Assembly (NCBI GenBank): GCA_963978545.1
Contig: OZ021731.1
Coordinates: forward strand, 28,244,593 to 28,308,592
Direction of reading: 5' to 3'
DNA length: 64,000 nt
Source: Linyphia triangularis
Lineage: Eukaryota; Arthropoda; Arachnida; Araneae; Linyphiidae
The number at the start of each line of letters is the position of its first letter. Within the stretch, counting starts at the first letter, position 1. Positions 21,311-32,504 of this stretch are shown here, piece after piece. A program made the translations under genes and the position numbers. The notes beneath the pieces were generated by a model. That model searched no databases. It was given only the letters and a program-made list of their open reading frames with translations, and was not told the origin of the DNA.

Positions 21311-21871
21311 GTTCAATTCAATGGACAATTCCCGCATTTTTTAAAAACGAGTGAAATTACTACATATTTGTTAAGAATTTCTTTCTGATTCCAAATATTT
21401 AAACAAAAGTTCTTTAAAAAAATTAGTTATTTAAATATTAAGAAAAGAAAATGCCCCAAAACCAGCCCGATCAAAACCATCAACGAAATTCGTGACGTAA
21501 AGAGGCGCTAGCGTTTCTATGGTTAGCGTGAGGTTTCTGCCAAATAGTTAGCTTTAAAAAAGTTGGCGTTGATAGACCATTGCCACATTCCGTACAGATT
21601 GGCGTGATTTGTGAGAAACTTGCAAATCTGGTTTCCGCTGCTGCATTTCAAGCCAAGATGTTTGGGATCTCTGTACGTCATGTTCAATGCCAATGAAATT
21701 AGTCGTTTTCTCGCCAACCTCTAACAAGGTAATTTTGATCGCAAATTAAAAAAAATAAAAAGCGCATTGAGCAGAAATTTTTTAGGTTTATGGCTTTTTC
21801 GAAACATTTAGAATTGAATTAAAAAAAAAAAAAAATTAAAAAAAAAAAAAAAAAATGCGGGAACTGTTCAT
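21311..21871. mobile_element. repeat F (TTAA-type element), copy
   Basis: Starts CAATGGACAATTCCCGCA and ends ATGCGGGAACTGTTCATT, inverted ends of the family described at 59961. It has long A tracts near its right end. Confidence 0.7.
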
Positions 21872-22746
21872 TCCCCTTATCACGTGATTGTTTATTTATT
21901 TAGTATAATTTTATTTGAAGTATTAATGGGTTATTTTTGGTAACTTTTTAGTTGGCGTGAATTTAGAAATTTGGCGACAATATCCAAATTATTCGATTTC
22001 GGCTCAGGTCCGTAAACGGGGGAGGGGGACACCGGGACAAAAAAAATAACGAAATTGTGTGAAATCTTGTTTTACCACTTCTCCTTTTTTGTGTGTGTGT
22101 GTGTAACTTCGCGCCATTACCCCCCCCCCTCCCCCCCAAAAAAAAATACTGGCTACGGGCTTGATGTATGGGTAATTTTTTCCCCAATGCGTTAACCTAA
22201 TTTACTGTATTTTATGTTTAATCTACTTCGGAATACTAGAAAAATAAAAAGCATTTTACTCTTTGATTTTACTGAAGAAAAATATTACTGAAAAACTTGA
22301 CTGAACTTTTTTTTTATTTTATGTTTAAAATAACATTGCAATGTTAACCAACATACACGGGGGTAGAGGGATTGCATATGGCCTACATTATGTAGAAAAA
22401 TGAATAGCTTAAATTTTTTTTAAATGTAGATTTTGAACGTTATAAAAATTCTTAAATTTTCTTCAATAAATGTCAGCTTTTCGCTTACACAAGGATTTCT
22501 TAAGTTAAAAGTTCGTTAGCTTGTTTTTCTGGAGGGTCGCCTGGTGCTTGGCGAGCCCCTCGGCGAGAAACCCTAGAGCGCTCGGCGCCCACAAGCCAAA
22601 GTGGTTACCACGGCAACAGAATATCGATCTTGTCATCTTCCTTCCCTCTGTCGCCTTGCTGTCTGGAATAGCACCTGGCTCGGAACGCTCGCTCGACTTC
22701 GAAGATTGCCAGGATATCCCGATTTCCCCCGGATCTTGAAGAAAAG
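21872..22746. promoter_or_regulatory. 5' flank of the 22747 MADF exon
   Basis: 22000-22170 is a C/G-tract element with TACGGGCTTG and CCGTAAACGGGGG ends, MITE-like. The last 230 bp is GC-richer with an RFX-like GTTACCACGGCAAC (22604-22617) and is likely promoter plus 5' UTR. Confidence 0.4.
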
Positions 22747-24171
22747 ATGGAGGAGCTAGAAGATCTCGACTTCCTCGAAAGCCTGGACATGATACAGAAT
22801 CTGGAAAATCCCGATTCTGATGAGGAATGGGAGCCGGGAGACGACGATTTCGACTGCGTAGATGTCGTCAAGAAGAAGGCCAACAGAAAAAGTTCCCGTC
22901 AAAGGAAGCAGACGGAAAGATGGAAGCCGGAGACCTCGAGCATAAGAACCCGAGCCAAAAGAGCCGCCAAGAAAGTCATCAAGAAGAACTCTCAACTGAA
23001 TGCCCTGTTCCATATCGAAAAGGTGAACGATGTGGTACCTCCTGCAGAGATCTTTGAGAATGAACTTGCCACCAACTCGGATGATATCTCCGAACCTTTG
23101 GAATCCTCTGAAGCGTCCGATTACGAAAACTTCTGTGACGATGCAGAGTACAGACCTACTTCAAAGTCGCCATCGTCGCCCAAGAGTTCTTCAGAATCCA
23201 CGAGCAAGGCAAGTATCGATGTGGACTCTCCCGAAGTCATTGATATCGAACCAGTAGACCTTGAAGTGGTTTTCAACTCTGGCGATAAAACGAGCACTCC
23301 ATCACCGCAACCCATCGATCCCAAGATTGCAACTAGCGCTTCCGCACCGAACTGCAAAGTCAACAGCATCGATCTTGAAGTCAAATTAAGCCCTCCCGAA
23401 TCCGACTTCTGTGCTAACAAACCATCTATCGATTCCAACGCCGAAACGACGTCCCTACCACCGAATTCTGACGTCAACGAACAGTCCATCGATCCTGTTA
23501 CGAAAATTGCCACTCCCAAACCAAGCGGCGTCGTCGATGAACAATCAATCGATTCGCATGCCGAAATAGCCTCTTCCAAATCCAATTGCGACTCCAGAAA
23601 ACGATCCATGGATCCCGACATCGGGATAATCACTCCTAGACCAGATTGCGACGACGTCGAAATAACCGCACCACCACCAAACAGCGACCTCAAGAAGCAA
23701 AAACCCAAGACTAACATCAAAACCTCGACTCCCCGATCGCAAGTGGACAAAGGATCCGACGTCAAAACGTCCGCTTCGAAACGTAAAAACGACGTCGGCA
23801 AGGAAAACGTCGCCAAAACGACCGCCGGAAACGACAACTGGGTGGACTGGACTGACGACTTGATCCTCCGCTTCATAGATGAGTACAGACAGAGACATGT
23901 TCTCTGGGATTTCAACGACCCTTACTACAAATCGAAGGAGAGGAAGCGCAAGGCGTGGCTGGAGTTGGTCGAGATCTTCCAGATGGACGTCGTGGAACTG
24001 AAGCGGAAGATGAGCTGTTTGATGGCGAGCTACAGGAAGGTCTATAAGAGGATTCGGCAGTATAAAGCCAAGACGGGAAGGAGCTACAAGGTGACTTGGT
24101 TCGCGTTCAAGAGCTTCGCTTTCTTGAAAAGGAAGTACAAGCCGGAGGGACCAAAGGTCAAGTTGATGAGG
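22747..24171 (+). CDS. MADF-domain protein, long first coding exon
   Basis: A 475-codon exon. The N-terminus is acidic, followed by basic KKKANRKSSRQRK-type sequence (possible NLS) and a low-complexity centre. Residues about 189-330 consist of roughly seven degenerate ~20-residue repeats built on SID...I.TP.P. The C-terminal ~95 residues (from about 368, WTDDLILRFIDEYRQR) form a MADF domain, a Myb/SANT-related DNA-binding fold, with WDFNDPYY, RKAWLEL and WFAFKSFAFLK. The donor GTGAGT at 24172 ends it in phase 0 after LMR. The open frame continues to 24459, but that tail lies in a palindromic repeat and is most likely intronic. A GTTACCACGGCAAC RFX-like site lies at 22604-22617. Confidence 0.88.
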
Positions 24172-24267
24172 GTGAGTTTTTGCATTATTCGTTGGTTCAA
24201 ATGGATTTGTCCTGGTACAAAAGATTTAGATTGGATACTGTCTATCATAGAGATAGCTCCCACCACA

Positions 24268-24800
24268 AAGTCTGGCGTTGTCCGTTGCCGTGGAAACAAG
24301 GCTAGTACCATTTTCCAAGAGAGAGAACTCTTGACACATTTGCTGCCGATCACGTATCAGCGCGGAATGGCGGGTTGTTCCCCAGTAGCCTGTCCTGATC
24401 AGACTGCACCCGATCAGTGTTGCCTTTCTTTGCTGGAATTACCTGAAACTGTGTTTTAAAAACACAAGCTTTCAGGCTAACCTTATGGAGGAAGACAAGA
24501 TGTGTCTGATATTTATATAACATGGCAAATATTATTTTGTTACTTCATTTAATTCCAGCATAATCGGAAACTCCGATCTGGTGCAGTCTGATCAGGACAG
24601 GCTACTGGGTAACAACCCGACATTCCGCGCTGATACGTGATCGGCAGCGAATGTGTTAATTTACCGTATTGTTATCTTTTTGGACGGCAATACCAAGCAT
24701 GCACAGTGCACACCTCTATTCTAAATCGACTGGTCGTGTTTCTATAGCGACCGCCGCCATTCGGACTATCTGGCGAGAGGCTATTCTCTTGATAGACGGA
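24268..24800. mobile_element. palindromic MITE after the MADF exon
   Basis: Arms near 24331-24450 and 24545-24660 are inverted copies (both read TGCCGATCACGTATCAGCGC in one orientation). The open frame from the MADF exon runs through the left arm, which is why it looks longer than its exon. Confidence 0.7.
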
Positions 24801-25790
24801 CAGTAGTTCTGATTATGGGGCGCCATTGGTCATTTTTCTGAAATTTATTGTTGAATTTAGAGACATACATTTTAAGAAAATCTTGGTTTATTGGAAGGGT
24901 TTTTTTGCCGAAAGGGCAACCAGCACCTTTGACATTGAAGCCAGAGCTCTAATGCCACAGCCATCAAGTGGGCTTGGAGCGAGGCGGGAAAAATAATCTT
25001 ATGTTCCTTCCCTCATTGGTTGGCAGGCACATTAAAATAGCCTTTTTCATCGAATTTAAAACTAATCCTCTTAGTAATTCAACTCATTATAGTTTGTTTT
25101 TTTTAATTTTTAAAATTTTATTTTTTATTTAGTAATTTAGATTAATGTTTAATGACTTTCTAAAACTTGCAATCGCTTCCTTACTTATATGAATACTGTA
25201 ACAACGTCTGACTAATGGCTCAGCGGTACTGTCCACCTCTTTTGTCGTCTGAAAATGTCGCGAGTACACAAGGAGGGGGTCAACTGGAGTCAATAACCCC
25301 TAGAAAGTTCCTTACAGACGTTGCATTAAAAATAATCGGTGGACGTGAGCGTTATTAAAGATGTGCTGTCTGGAATAAGTTGTAGGAAAGTTTGGTGGAA
25401 ATTTCCCTGAGCCATTTGAAATGAACATTTGGATTAGTTTCCTTTAAAAGTTTTCTCCGAAGGCTGTCTTCCTTTGAATTGTTGATTAGTGCTACATCAG
25501 GTTATGCTGTGTTCTAACGTTACAACTGTAGACTATCAGGGGACAACGTCTTTCGGGAGGACTAATAAATTGAAACAGCCGACAGTTAAAATTCTCACAC
25601 CTCCGGGGAAATAGTAAAATACCTCCAGACACCCCGACAATCGTCACGTCGTTGCATCATGTGTTTCTTTGTCACAATCACCGTTGCGTCTACTCATTAT
25701 TTAAGTGGAGCTTATAGAGCGACGACGCCAGTCTGGATTCGATCCATGGACCTATCACATGCTAAAGAAATGCCTGTATTCTAAGACGGC
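24801..25790. other. intergenic/intronic, nothing coding recognised
   Basis: Contains a degraded SINE B head (24905-24975, reverse). Otherwise it has mixed composition without a recognisable repeat or exon. Confidence 0.35.
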
Positions 25791-25793
25791 TCT

Positions 25794-25827
25794 ATACTCC
25801 TGGTGGTGACGTCACCACCAGGAGTAT
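25794..25827. repeat. perfect 34-bp palindrome centred on a CRE
   Basis: Two 17-bp arms, ATACTCCTGGTGGTGAC and its exact complement, meet to form TGACGTCA at the centre with no loop. Confidence 0.85.
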
Positions 25828-25906
25828 GAATATGTCAAATTAAGCTGAGTAAAATGAAGAGGTAGATCAGTTGGAAATCATTAAAAGAATGCTATTCTTT
25901 GTCCGA

Positions 25907-26086
25907 TTGGTTGGTTGTATTCAGATTATCTGGCGCCGTCAGCAACACGAGGGCTATAATGCGCCGAAACATTCGTCATTAGACAAGCCAGCATACATTT
26001 ACAAACACCCATGCCTAACACGGGACTCGGAACCCGCAGCCTCGCGGTCTAGAAGCTAGCACGCTAACCACTATACCGTTTGGTCG
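25907..26086 (-). mobile_element. SINE A with 16-bp TSD
   Basis: Full-length reverse copy; perfect duplication GCTATTCTTTGTCCGA at 25891-25906 and 26087-26102. Confidence 0.92.
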
Positions 26087-26272
26087 GCTATTCTTTGTCC
26101 GAAGAATGACTCTGGGTGACATTATAATCACACTATTTACTTCCCTAGAGAAGAATAAGTCACGAAAGTACCTCTACCTTCGTTAGTCTACGCGTAGAGC
26201 TTCCGTTCAAAAATAGAACTTTCTTTTTTTATTTAATTGCTAATTAAGTTTCACCTGTTGTCTCTGTTCAAG

Positions 26273-26332
26273 GAAACGAGAAGCCCAATCGCAACGAAAA
26301 GGGTTGCCGAAATGTCGTTATTTTCACTCCTG
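26273..26332 (+). CDS. candidate small exon following the MADF exon
   Basis: A 60-bp stretch between a good acceptor (CTCTGTTCAAG) and a GTGAGT donor (26333-26338). It is open in phase 0 at both ends, so it could follow the MADF exon without changing frame, adding ETRSPIATKRVAEMSLFSLL. Alternatively, ATGTCG inside it could start a short 5' exon. No domain is recognisable. Support is splice consensus and phase only. Confidence 0.35.
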
Positions 26333-26395
26333 GTGAGTCTTTCTTTTGGCGATTTGTAATTTTTCTCGACTTTGTATTTGTCGTGTCAATTTCCC

Positions 26396-26880
26396 GTATG
26401 TTAACTTAGGGTAATGAGAGTATTGGATTCAGTTAAAATAATTAAATTTGTGGTACTCTTCCGTTATCCGGGCGCAAATGTCGCCAACCAAACGCGAGGC
26501 GTCGCAAAGCGAAGGAAATGGAAGGAAAACATACTTTGTTTTGAAAATGAATTCAAAGAATAGGCCGATCAAACGGTATAGTGGTTAGCGTGCTAGCTTC
26601 TAGACCTCGAGAGTCCCGTGTTAGGCATGGGTGTTTGTAAATGTAAGTTGGCTTGTCTAATGACGAATGTTTCGGCGCATTATAGCCCTCGTGTTGCTGA
26701 CGGTGCCAGATAATCTGAAAAAAAAAAACCAATTCAAAGAATAGAACACCTGGACCCAAACGAATTTTCCCCTTATGGTTATAAGAAGAAATTTGGCGAA
26801 ATTCTACATTATTTGGCGATTTATCGCGGAAAACGGAAGAGTACCAAATTAGTTAAACAAATTCAGTTAAAAAAAGTAAA
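26396..26880. repeat. composite repeat J, copy 2, with inverted arms
   Basis: An inverted pair (TGGTACTCTTCCGTTATCCG near 26449 and ACGGAAGAGTACCA near 26833) surrounds SINE A 26560-26735. The left part matches 20506-20690. Confidence 0.6.
26560..26735 (+). mobile_element. SINE A with TSD
   Basis: Flanked by AATTCAAAGAATAG on both sides. It has the same internal B-box deletion as the first copy at 20691, so both derive from one insertion. Confidence 0.88.
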
Positions 26881-27115
26881 TTGCCTGTGGTCTGCATAAA
26901 TCCCGAGCGGATTGACTTACGATGTTCAAAATTTTGTGTATAGATTAGTGGTAGACATAGGAGCTCTCATTAAGTTTTGGTCAAAATAACACATGCCGAT
27001 AAGGTAGCTGCTTTGAAATATTTGTTTTTCTTCAATTGCCAAAAAACGGATCTAACGATTTTGAACAAAATCGCTGTGGTGCCGTAAAATAGGGTGAACC
27101 GGAATGCTTTTCAAC
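26870..27115. repeat. repeat C, diverged copy
   Basis: Shares GGTCTGCATAA, ACGATGTTCAAA and AAAATCGCTGTGGT with 2097-2690 and 41213-41840. Confidence 0.5.
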
Positions 27116-27274
27116 TTTCAAAGTAAAAATCGGATTTAATAAGATTGTTAGCGAACATATTTTTGACATTGAAACTTGGGTCTTGCCTTCTTTGAGGATT
27201 AACCCCAAAAATGTTGAAAAAACCATGACTTGCATTTATTTTGAATTTTTTTTTTATGGTGTTCCGATTCACCC

Positions 27275-27440
27275 TGGCCAACCTGATGGCTGTGGGGTTG
27301 GCGCTCTGACCTCCCATGTCAAAGGTGCCATGTTTGAATCCTTGGTTCGGAATCCACGTTAAGCTGTAGGTCCCAGCCTGATTAGTCCTCATTGTGCAAA
27401 AATATAGGTCGTTGAAGTTAGAAACCAACCAATCCGATTC
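27275..27440 (+). mobile_element. tRNA-derived SINE B
   Basis: Head CTGATGGCTGTGGGGTTGGC and body GGTTCGGAATCCACGTTAAG, tail TATAGGTCGTTGAAG. B box degraded (GTTTGAATCC). Confidence 0.7.
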
Positions 27441-27592
27441 ACCCCGCTGAAAGGGGTGAATCGGAAAACTCGTTGCAATTAATGTCTGATCTCATTTAAA
27501 AGTTTTCAGATTTAAACTTTCTGATCTTATGTCAACATCTTTAAAATCTACCAAATTGCGGTGATAACTCCTCCAAACCAACAACCTTCAAA

Positions 27593-28542
27593 TCTATAAT
27601 AATAAAACAAGCTGTGTGTATGTGGATCTATAGAAACCTACTTAAAATTGGAGTAGAACTCTTGAAATTTTTAGCATAAGTAGTTTTGCCTTCTAATTGC
27701 ATTCATGTCAAACAGAATGTTAAAATTTTAATTAGTTTTTTTTTTTTAATTAATTTTTTTATTAATTTATTTTTACAAAGCGACTTCAAACAGAAATACA
27801 GCTCCGAAATTTTCCACATAAGTAGTTTTGGCCTTCTGGTTGTAGTTTTGATAAACTTGATGATTATAATAAATGTAGCGATGAGTTGTCTGTAGTTTCG
27901 AAAAACAGAATTTAACATTTTTATTTAGTTTTTTTTTAATAATTTTTTTTGATTAATTAATAAATATGTTACAAAACGATTTCTAATAGGGCTACAGCTC
28001 TGAAATTTTCAAAATAAGTTGTTTTGGCCTTCTAATTGGACTTTTGAAAAACAGAATTTTAAATTTGTATTTAGTTTCTTTTTAATTAATTAAATTTTCC
28101 ACTTAGGTAGTTTTTGCCTTCTAATTTTGCTTTCCACAAACACGTGTTAAAAGGGATGTTGTATTATTGTATTAACAGGGAATTTTTTTTTTTCCGACTG
28201 GGGAGAGGCTTCCTATGCAAAGGCTTTACGCAGCAATTAGATTTTAGTGAGTGAAGCGAGCTTATACTTACGCAGCAATGAACCTTTCACAGAGCGAAGC
28301 GAGCCTATGCTTGCATAGCAATGAACCTTTCAACGAGTGAAGTAAGCCTGTGTTTATGTGTCAATGAACTTTTCAGCGAACGAAGCGAGCTCGATTTTGC
28401 GTAACGATGAACCTTCCTGCGAGCGAAGCGTCAAAAACTGGGACCAATACACGAATGACAGATTTCCGCAACGCGAGGCCTCACAGCTAGCTAAAATATT
28501 GCACATGTAAAATTTCGTAGCGAAGCACAGGTATTCAGTTAG
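27593..28542 (+). mobile_element. Helitron-like non-autonomous element with minisatellite
   Basis: Starts TCTATAATAATAAAACAAGC, like Helitron 5' ends, and runs to GCGAAGCACAGGTATTC. Degenerate direct repeats (AAGTAGTTTTGCCTTCT) occupy 27680-28130. A ~55-bp minisatellite of GCGAAGCGAGC units occupies 28220-28435. No Rep/helicase. Confidence 0.4.
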
Positions 28543-29268
28543 TCATTTATAATTCCTATGACAAACCGTAAAGATTTAGGCTTAGCGATACATTTACTTG
28601 CCATTTAAACGTGTAAACATTTAGACTTGACGGCAATACGCTAAACATGGGTGCCGCCAGGAATATTTGCAAGGGAGTGCAAGACTAGATTTTTAGCAAA
28701 ATCATTAATTTTTTTATAAATGTTAATTAATAATTATGGATTATAAATTATATTCTTTAAGAATAGTTCAAACAAATTCATGGTATATATTTTTGAAAGC
28801 GCAACCCTGTTAAGAAAAAGAAAAAAATTAAATAAATAGTAAAAATATTAAAAAATATATTTGTAATGATTTTTTATCACCCAACTAAATCTCACGGCAT
28901 TCAAGAAACAGTCTTTAGAACAAAGGAACACGAAGATGCAAAAATACAGAAGAGTAACCATTTTATTTCTTCTACGTTTCGGAAATAATTTTAATAAATT
29001 CAAAATTGAACACAAAAGTTCAATAGAGTATTTGACAAATTTTCAAAATATGTTTTATATAAAACGTAGGCACAAAATAATAGACACGTATTTTTTCTTT
29101 TTTCAAAATAATGCAGCAAAAAGCTAAATATCGCATTTTAAAATGCAAGCAGAAGCCCCGCCCCTAAAACGCTGCTCAAAAACCCGTCTGACTGGGTGAC
29201 GTCACTACTGCATAAACAGCATCGCATTCAACCCGCAATGTGTTTTTCTTTAGATTTCGTTCCAAGAA

Positions 29269-29457
29269 ATGTCTCAACGGTATCGGTGTTGTGCAGTACC
29301 ATGCTGTACAAGTACTACAATTAAAACCCCAGAGAAGTTGTTTATACATGTGCCCAGGAAAGCAGATGTACAAAAAAAGTGGTTGATTCTTGCAAGAAGA
29401 GAACCAATTAAGTTTTCACCACAGGCTACGATTCACTTCTGTGAAGATCATTTTGAT
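29269..29457 (+). CDS. THAP domain, N-terminal half
   Basis: ATG at 29269 begins MSQRYRCCAVPCC and continues STTIKTPEKLFIHVPR, KKW and HFCEDHFD, the same THAP first-half architecture as 1073 and 3139. It ends at GTAAGT (29458-29463) in phase 0. A perfect CRE (29197-29204) lies about 65 bp upstream of the ATG. The second half is at 31558. Both exons lie inside a pair of terminal inverted repeats (28646 and 32496), so this module may have arrived on a transposon. Confidence 0.87.
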
Positions 29458-29965
29458 GTAAGTAATACTTTATTTAAATCTTTTAAATGTTTTAATTACG
29501 CAATATTAGGTTTAAGTTCAGATGCACTATTGAAATATATATATATATTTTTTTTGGAAAATCGAAACTAAAATAAAACAGTCGAACACTATTTCGGTTG
29601 CTTTAAAACTGGATAAAACTTCAAAGAACGGTGCGAATTCTGCACCAAGACAAAGATACTATAATAACCCTTCGAGTTAAAGATGGCAAGCTTCCATAGA
29701 GATAATGTAAAATAGTTGAGAGCACATGATGTCATTGCAGGGTTTCTACATTGGCAAGCTTATCGCTCTTTTTGGTTTCACTTGGCGATTAAAAGTTATG
29801 GTTTCTCAGAAATTTTTTATCCAAAAAAGTAACAAATCTGCATAGCTCATTAAACTTTCACTTGAAATATTTATACACTCAACCAAATTTATGTTAATTT
29901 ATATTTTTAGCTAAAATAATAGAATACTTTTTAAACAATATTATTATTATATTGAATGTAATGTA

Positions 29966-30058
29966 GTTTAAATGTATGTTGGCTTGTCTAATGACGAATG
30001 TTTCGGCGCATTATAGCCCTCGTGTTGCTGACGGTGCCAGATAATTTGAATACAACCA
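29966..30058 (+). mobile_element. SINE A, 5'-truncated
   Basis: Only the body and tail (AATGTATGTTGGCTTGTC to ATACAACC) remain. It lies in the THAP intron. Confidence 0.8.
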
Positions 30059-30366
30059 AATCCATCCTGTAATAAAATACGAATCCTAATATTAGATTTG
30101 AGTTTTATACAGCATATTCCAGTATTGGTGAACTTTTAGTAAGTTTTAGTAAGAAATATGAACATCGAGAATTAACAAAATTACAAATTACAAAATTATT
30201 GAAACTCATTCTAGAAGAAAATGTTTTCGATAAAGTTTCCATGCATTCTTCTAAGCAGTACATTAGGAAACTAAAAAATATCTAGTTATTGAGTGCAATT
30301 TAAAAATGACTTGCAACTACAAAAACCAATATCATTTAGCATGTACTAGTTTAGAAGAATTTACTA

Positions 30367-30607
30367 TACTAAACTTCAACTTAACTAGACATCACTTAGA
30401 CGGTAGATCGTGACAGTGCTCATAGGTATTTAATCCATTTTGGCGGCGTGAAAGCATAATGTTCGCCATACCACAACCCTATAGAGAACAAAAGGCTCTA
30501 AGGTTTGGCGAGAATTATGTCTTCACTCCGCCAAAATGGATTAAATACCTATGAGCACTGTCACGATCTACCGTCTAAGTGATGTCTAGTTAAGTTGAAA
30601 TTTAGTA
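30367..30607. mobile_element. Tc1/mariner-type MITE, short form
   Basis: 241 bp, TA-flanked, with ~75-bp inverted arms starting TACTAAACTTCAACTT, same ends as 10064-11603. Confidence 0.9.
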
Positions 30608-31254
30608 TAACAGTTGACAATAATCATTTAGTCTTATTAATTCATCAAATAATAAACAAAAATGGTAATTGAGGTTGGCGTCAAATTTCAAAAAATCATA
30701 ATAAACGCATAATAATTGAGTGCATTTAAGCAACTAACAATTGATAAACATTCTTTCAAGGGATGTCAAAGTAAGAAAATAATAAAAGTTTATGAAAAAA
30801 AGTATAATAATAATAACAACATAAATTCTAGCCTGCGGAATGACACGAAAAAATAAAAACAAAAGATTAAGAACACAAACCATCAAGTTCTATTACACAG
30901 CAAAAAATGTCCTTCTGTTAAAATTCCCTAACGAAAATTTTATTATCTTCAGAACATTCCGAAATTTATTGTGCACAAAAGCAAACAATTTGAGCAAACT
31001 GGAATAAATAATATGTTACTTTGTAAAGTAGAATCCTCCATTTTTATTCTGCCATTTAAATCTCCCACGAATTCGACAAAATAAATCTGATGTTCTTATT
31101 TGTTTGTTTAAAAAGCACCATCGCCAAGGTAAGAATAAAGCTTTGCGCATGTCTGGAAATCGGAGCAATTTGGCGAAAGTTTTGTGCTCTCAACTTGGAA
31201 AATCCGCGAGATGGCAGCACTTACGAATCGGCGAAGCTTGCCTTCCTATAGTTA

Positions 31255-31410
31255 TAAGTTCTTTGACCAAGAATTGTTTACAGAAAACCGCGTTAAATTA
31301 TGGCAACCATAGGCAATTCACTTGTTAATAAAATAATGGCGGCGATTGCCATTTGTTGTCGAAAAAATAATTTGGCGCAGAATCCGTACCATACTTGGAA
31401 TTTTAACCTA
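31255..31410. mobile_element. small MITE G, second copy
   Basis: AAGAATTGTTTACAGAAAACC and GCAGAATCCGTACC match 1390-1543. Confidence 0.4.
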
Positions 31411-31557
31411 AAACTGGAGAGGAGGACGAGTTTAAAGGATTATAATTTGAAAATAATTATCTTTGTATAAAACTCAGGAACCATACCAGCATTTGTTACA
31501 AAAATGTGAAGTTAAGTATCAAATAATATTTAATTTTAGACCTGTTTTTAATTTCAG

Positions 31558-31719
31558 TTGCCAAAAGATATGGCGAATTATATGGAATACAAATTGATGG
31601 GTTCCGTCAAAAGAATGCAAATGATAGAAGGATGTTTACCTACCAAGTTTGAATGCCAAATGGATCGAGGAAAAAGGATGTCTTCCAAAAGAATCCCGCC
31701 ATCAAAACATCAATTTCGG
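31558..31719 (+). CDS. THAP domain, C-terminal half
   Basis: A strong acceptor (TTTTTAATTTCAG) opens in phase 0 with LPKDMANYMEYKLMGS and reaches GCLPTKFECQ, the conserved end of this THAP subtype, then a basic tail (KRMSSKR). The donor GTAAAT (31720) leaves phase 0. Joined to 29269-29457 it gives a complete THAP finger. The in-frame stop some 50 bp later is in the presumed intron; an unspliced read-through form ending near 31770 is possible. Confidence 0.83.
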
Positions 31720-32504
31720 GTAAATTCGAACTGTTCTTCTTTACGAATTCGTCTTCCATTGTTCTTATAAAGCTCCTTTAAATAAATATTTCCTAAAAGT
31801 CACCTTCAATAGTCATAATTTATCATAAAGTAGGAAAAGTAGTAGTGAACCAAGCTTTAAAATGAACTTATGAATCTGTTTGTTTACAAATGTGGGCAAC
31901 AATGACGTCACACTCTGCGGATGAGTTTATCCGAGCGTTTTTGATCACGTGACGATGCGCTAACCCCCCCCCCCCCAATTTTTAGAAAATTTGATTTATA
32001 AAAATTTGAGCAATTATTTCGAGTAAAAAATGCTTGTATTATTATTACTTCGTTAAATACTATATATATATGCCGCATTTGGTAATTATTTGTTGATGGT
32101 GTCAAATACCCTATTGTATTCTAAAATCAGATTTCAAGATAGTATATCTGGTGACTTAAAAAATAAAACACTTTCCTAGAATTTTGAGAACTACATATCA
32201 AATGATTATATAATAAAAGGATTAAATATTTGTACTCAGCTTCAGATAATCCTAGACAACAGGCGCCAGAAAATCGTCACGCAAGTAGCTATAAAAAACG
32301 GCATAAAAAAGAATCAAAAGACTAAAATGATAGAAAAACAAATGCTCATTGTAACATAAAAAAAAATTAACGGCATATGTGCTTTTTTTATCTTGAAATT
32401 TACATCTTTTTCCCCTTTTCTTTTTAATTTTCAAAAGCCGGGGGGGGGGAGGGGGGTGCAAGTGCACCTCTTTGCATCCTTCTGGTGGCGCCCATGACGC
32501 TGAC

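Larger units (their letters stand above)
28646..32496. mobile_element. candidate transposon enclosing a THAP module
   Basis: Inverted ends CATGGGTGCCGCCAGGA (28646) and TCTGGTGGCGCCCATG (ending 32496) continue pairing imperfectly for ~40 bp. The adjacent 8-mers ACGCTAAA and ACGCTGAC agree at 6 of 8 positions, as an aged 8-bp duplication would. THAP exons 29269 and 31558 lie inside. P-type transposases carry an N-terminal THAP domain, but no catalytic region is visible here. Confidence 0.45.

Noticed and set aside
23121..23915. 264-codon antisense frame
   Set aside because: It is the shadow of the MADF exon's codon pattern on the other strand, with low-complexity Ser/Val/Gly-rich sequence and no domain.
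22747..24459. Reading the 570-codon frame as one complete single-exon gene
   Set aside because: A GTGAGT donor follows the MADF domain at 24172, and the remaining 96 codons lie in a palindromic repeat arm; no typical MADF protein ends that way.
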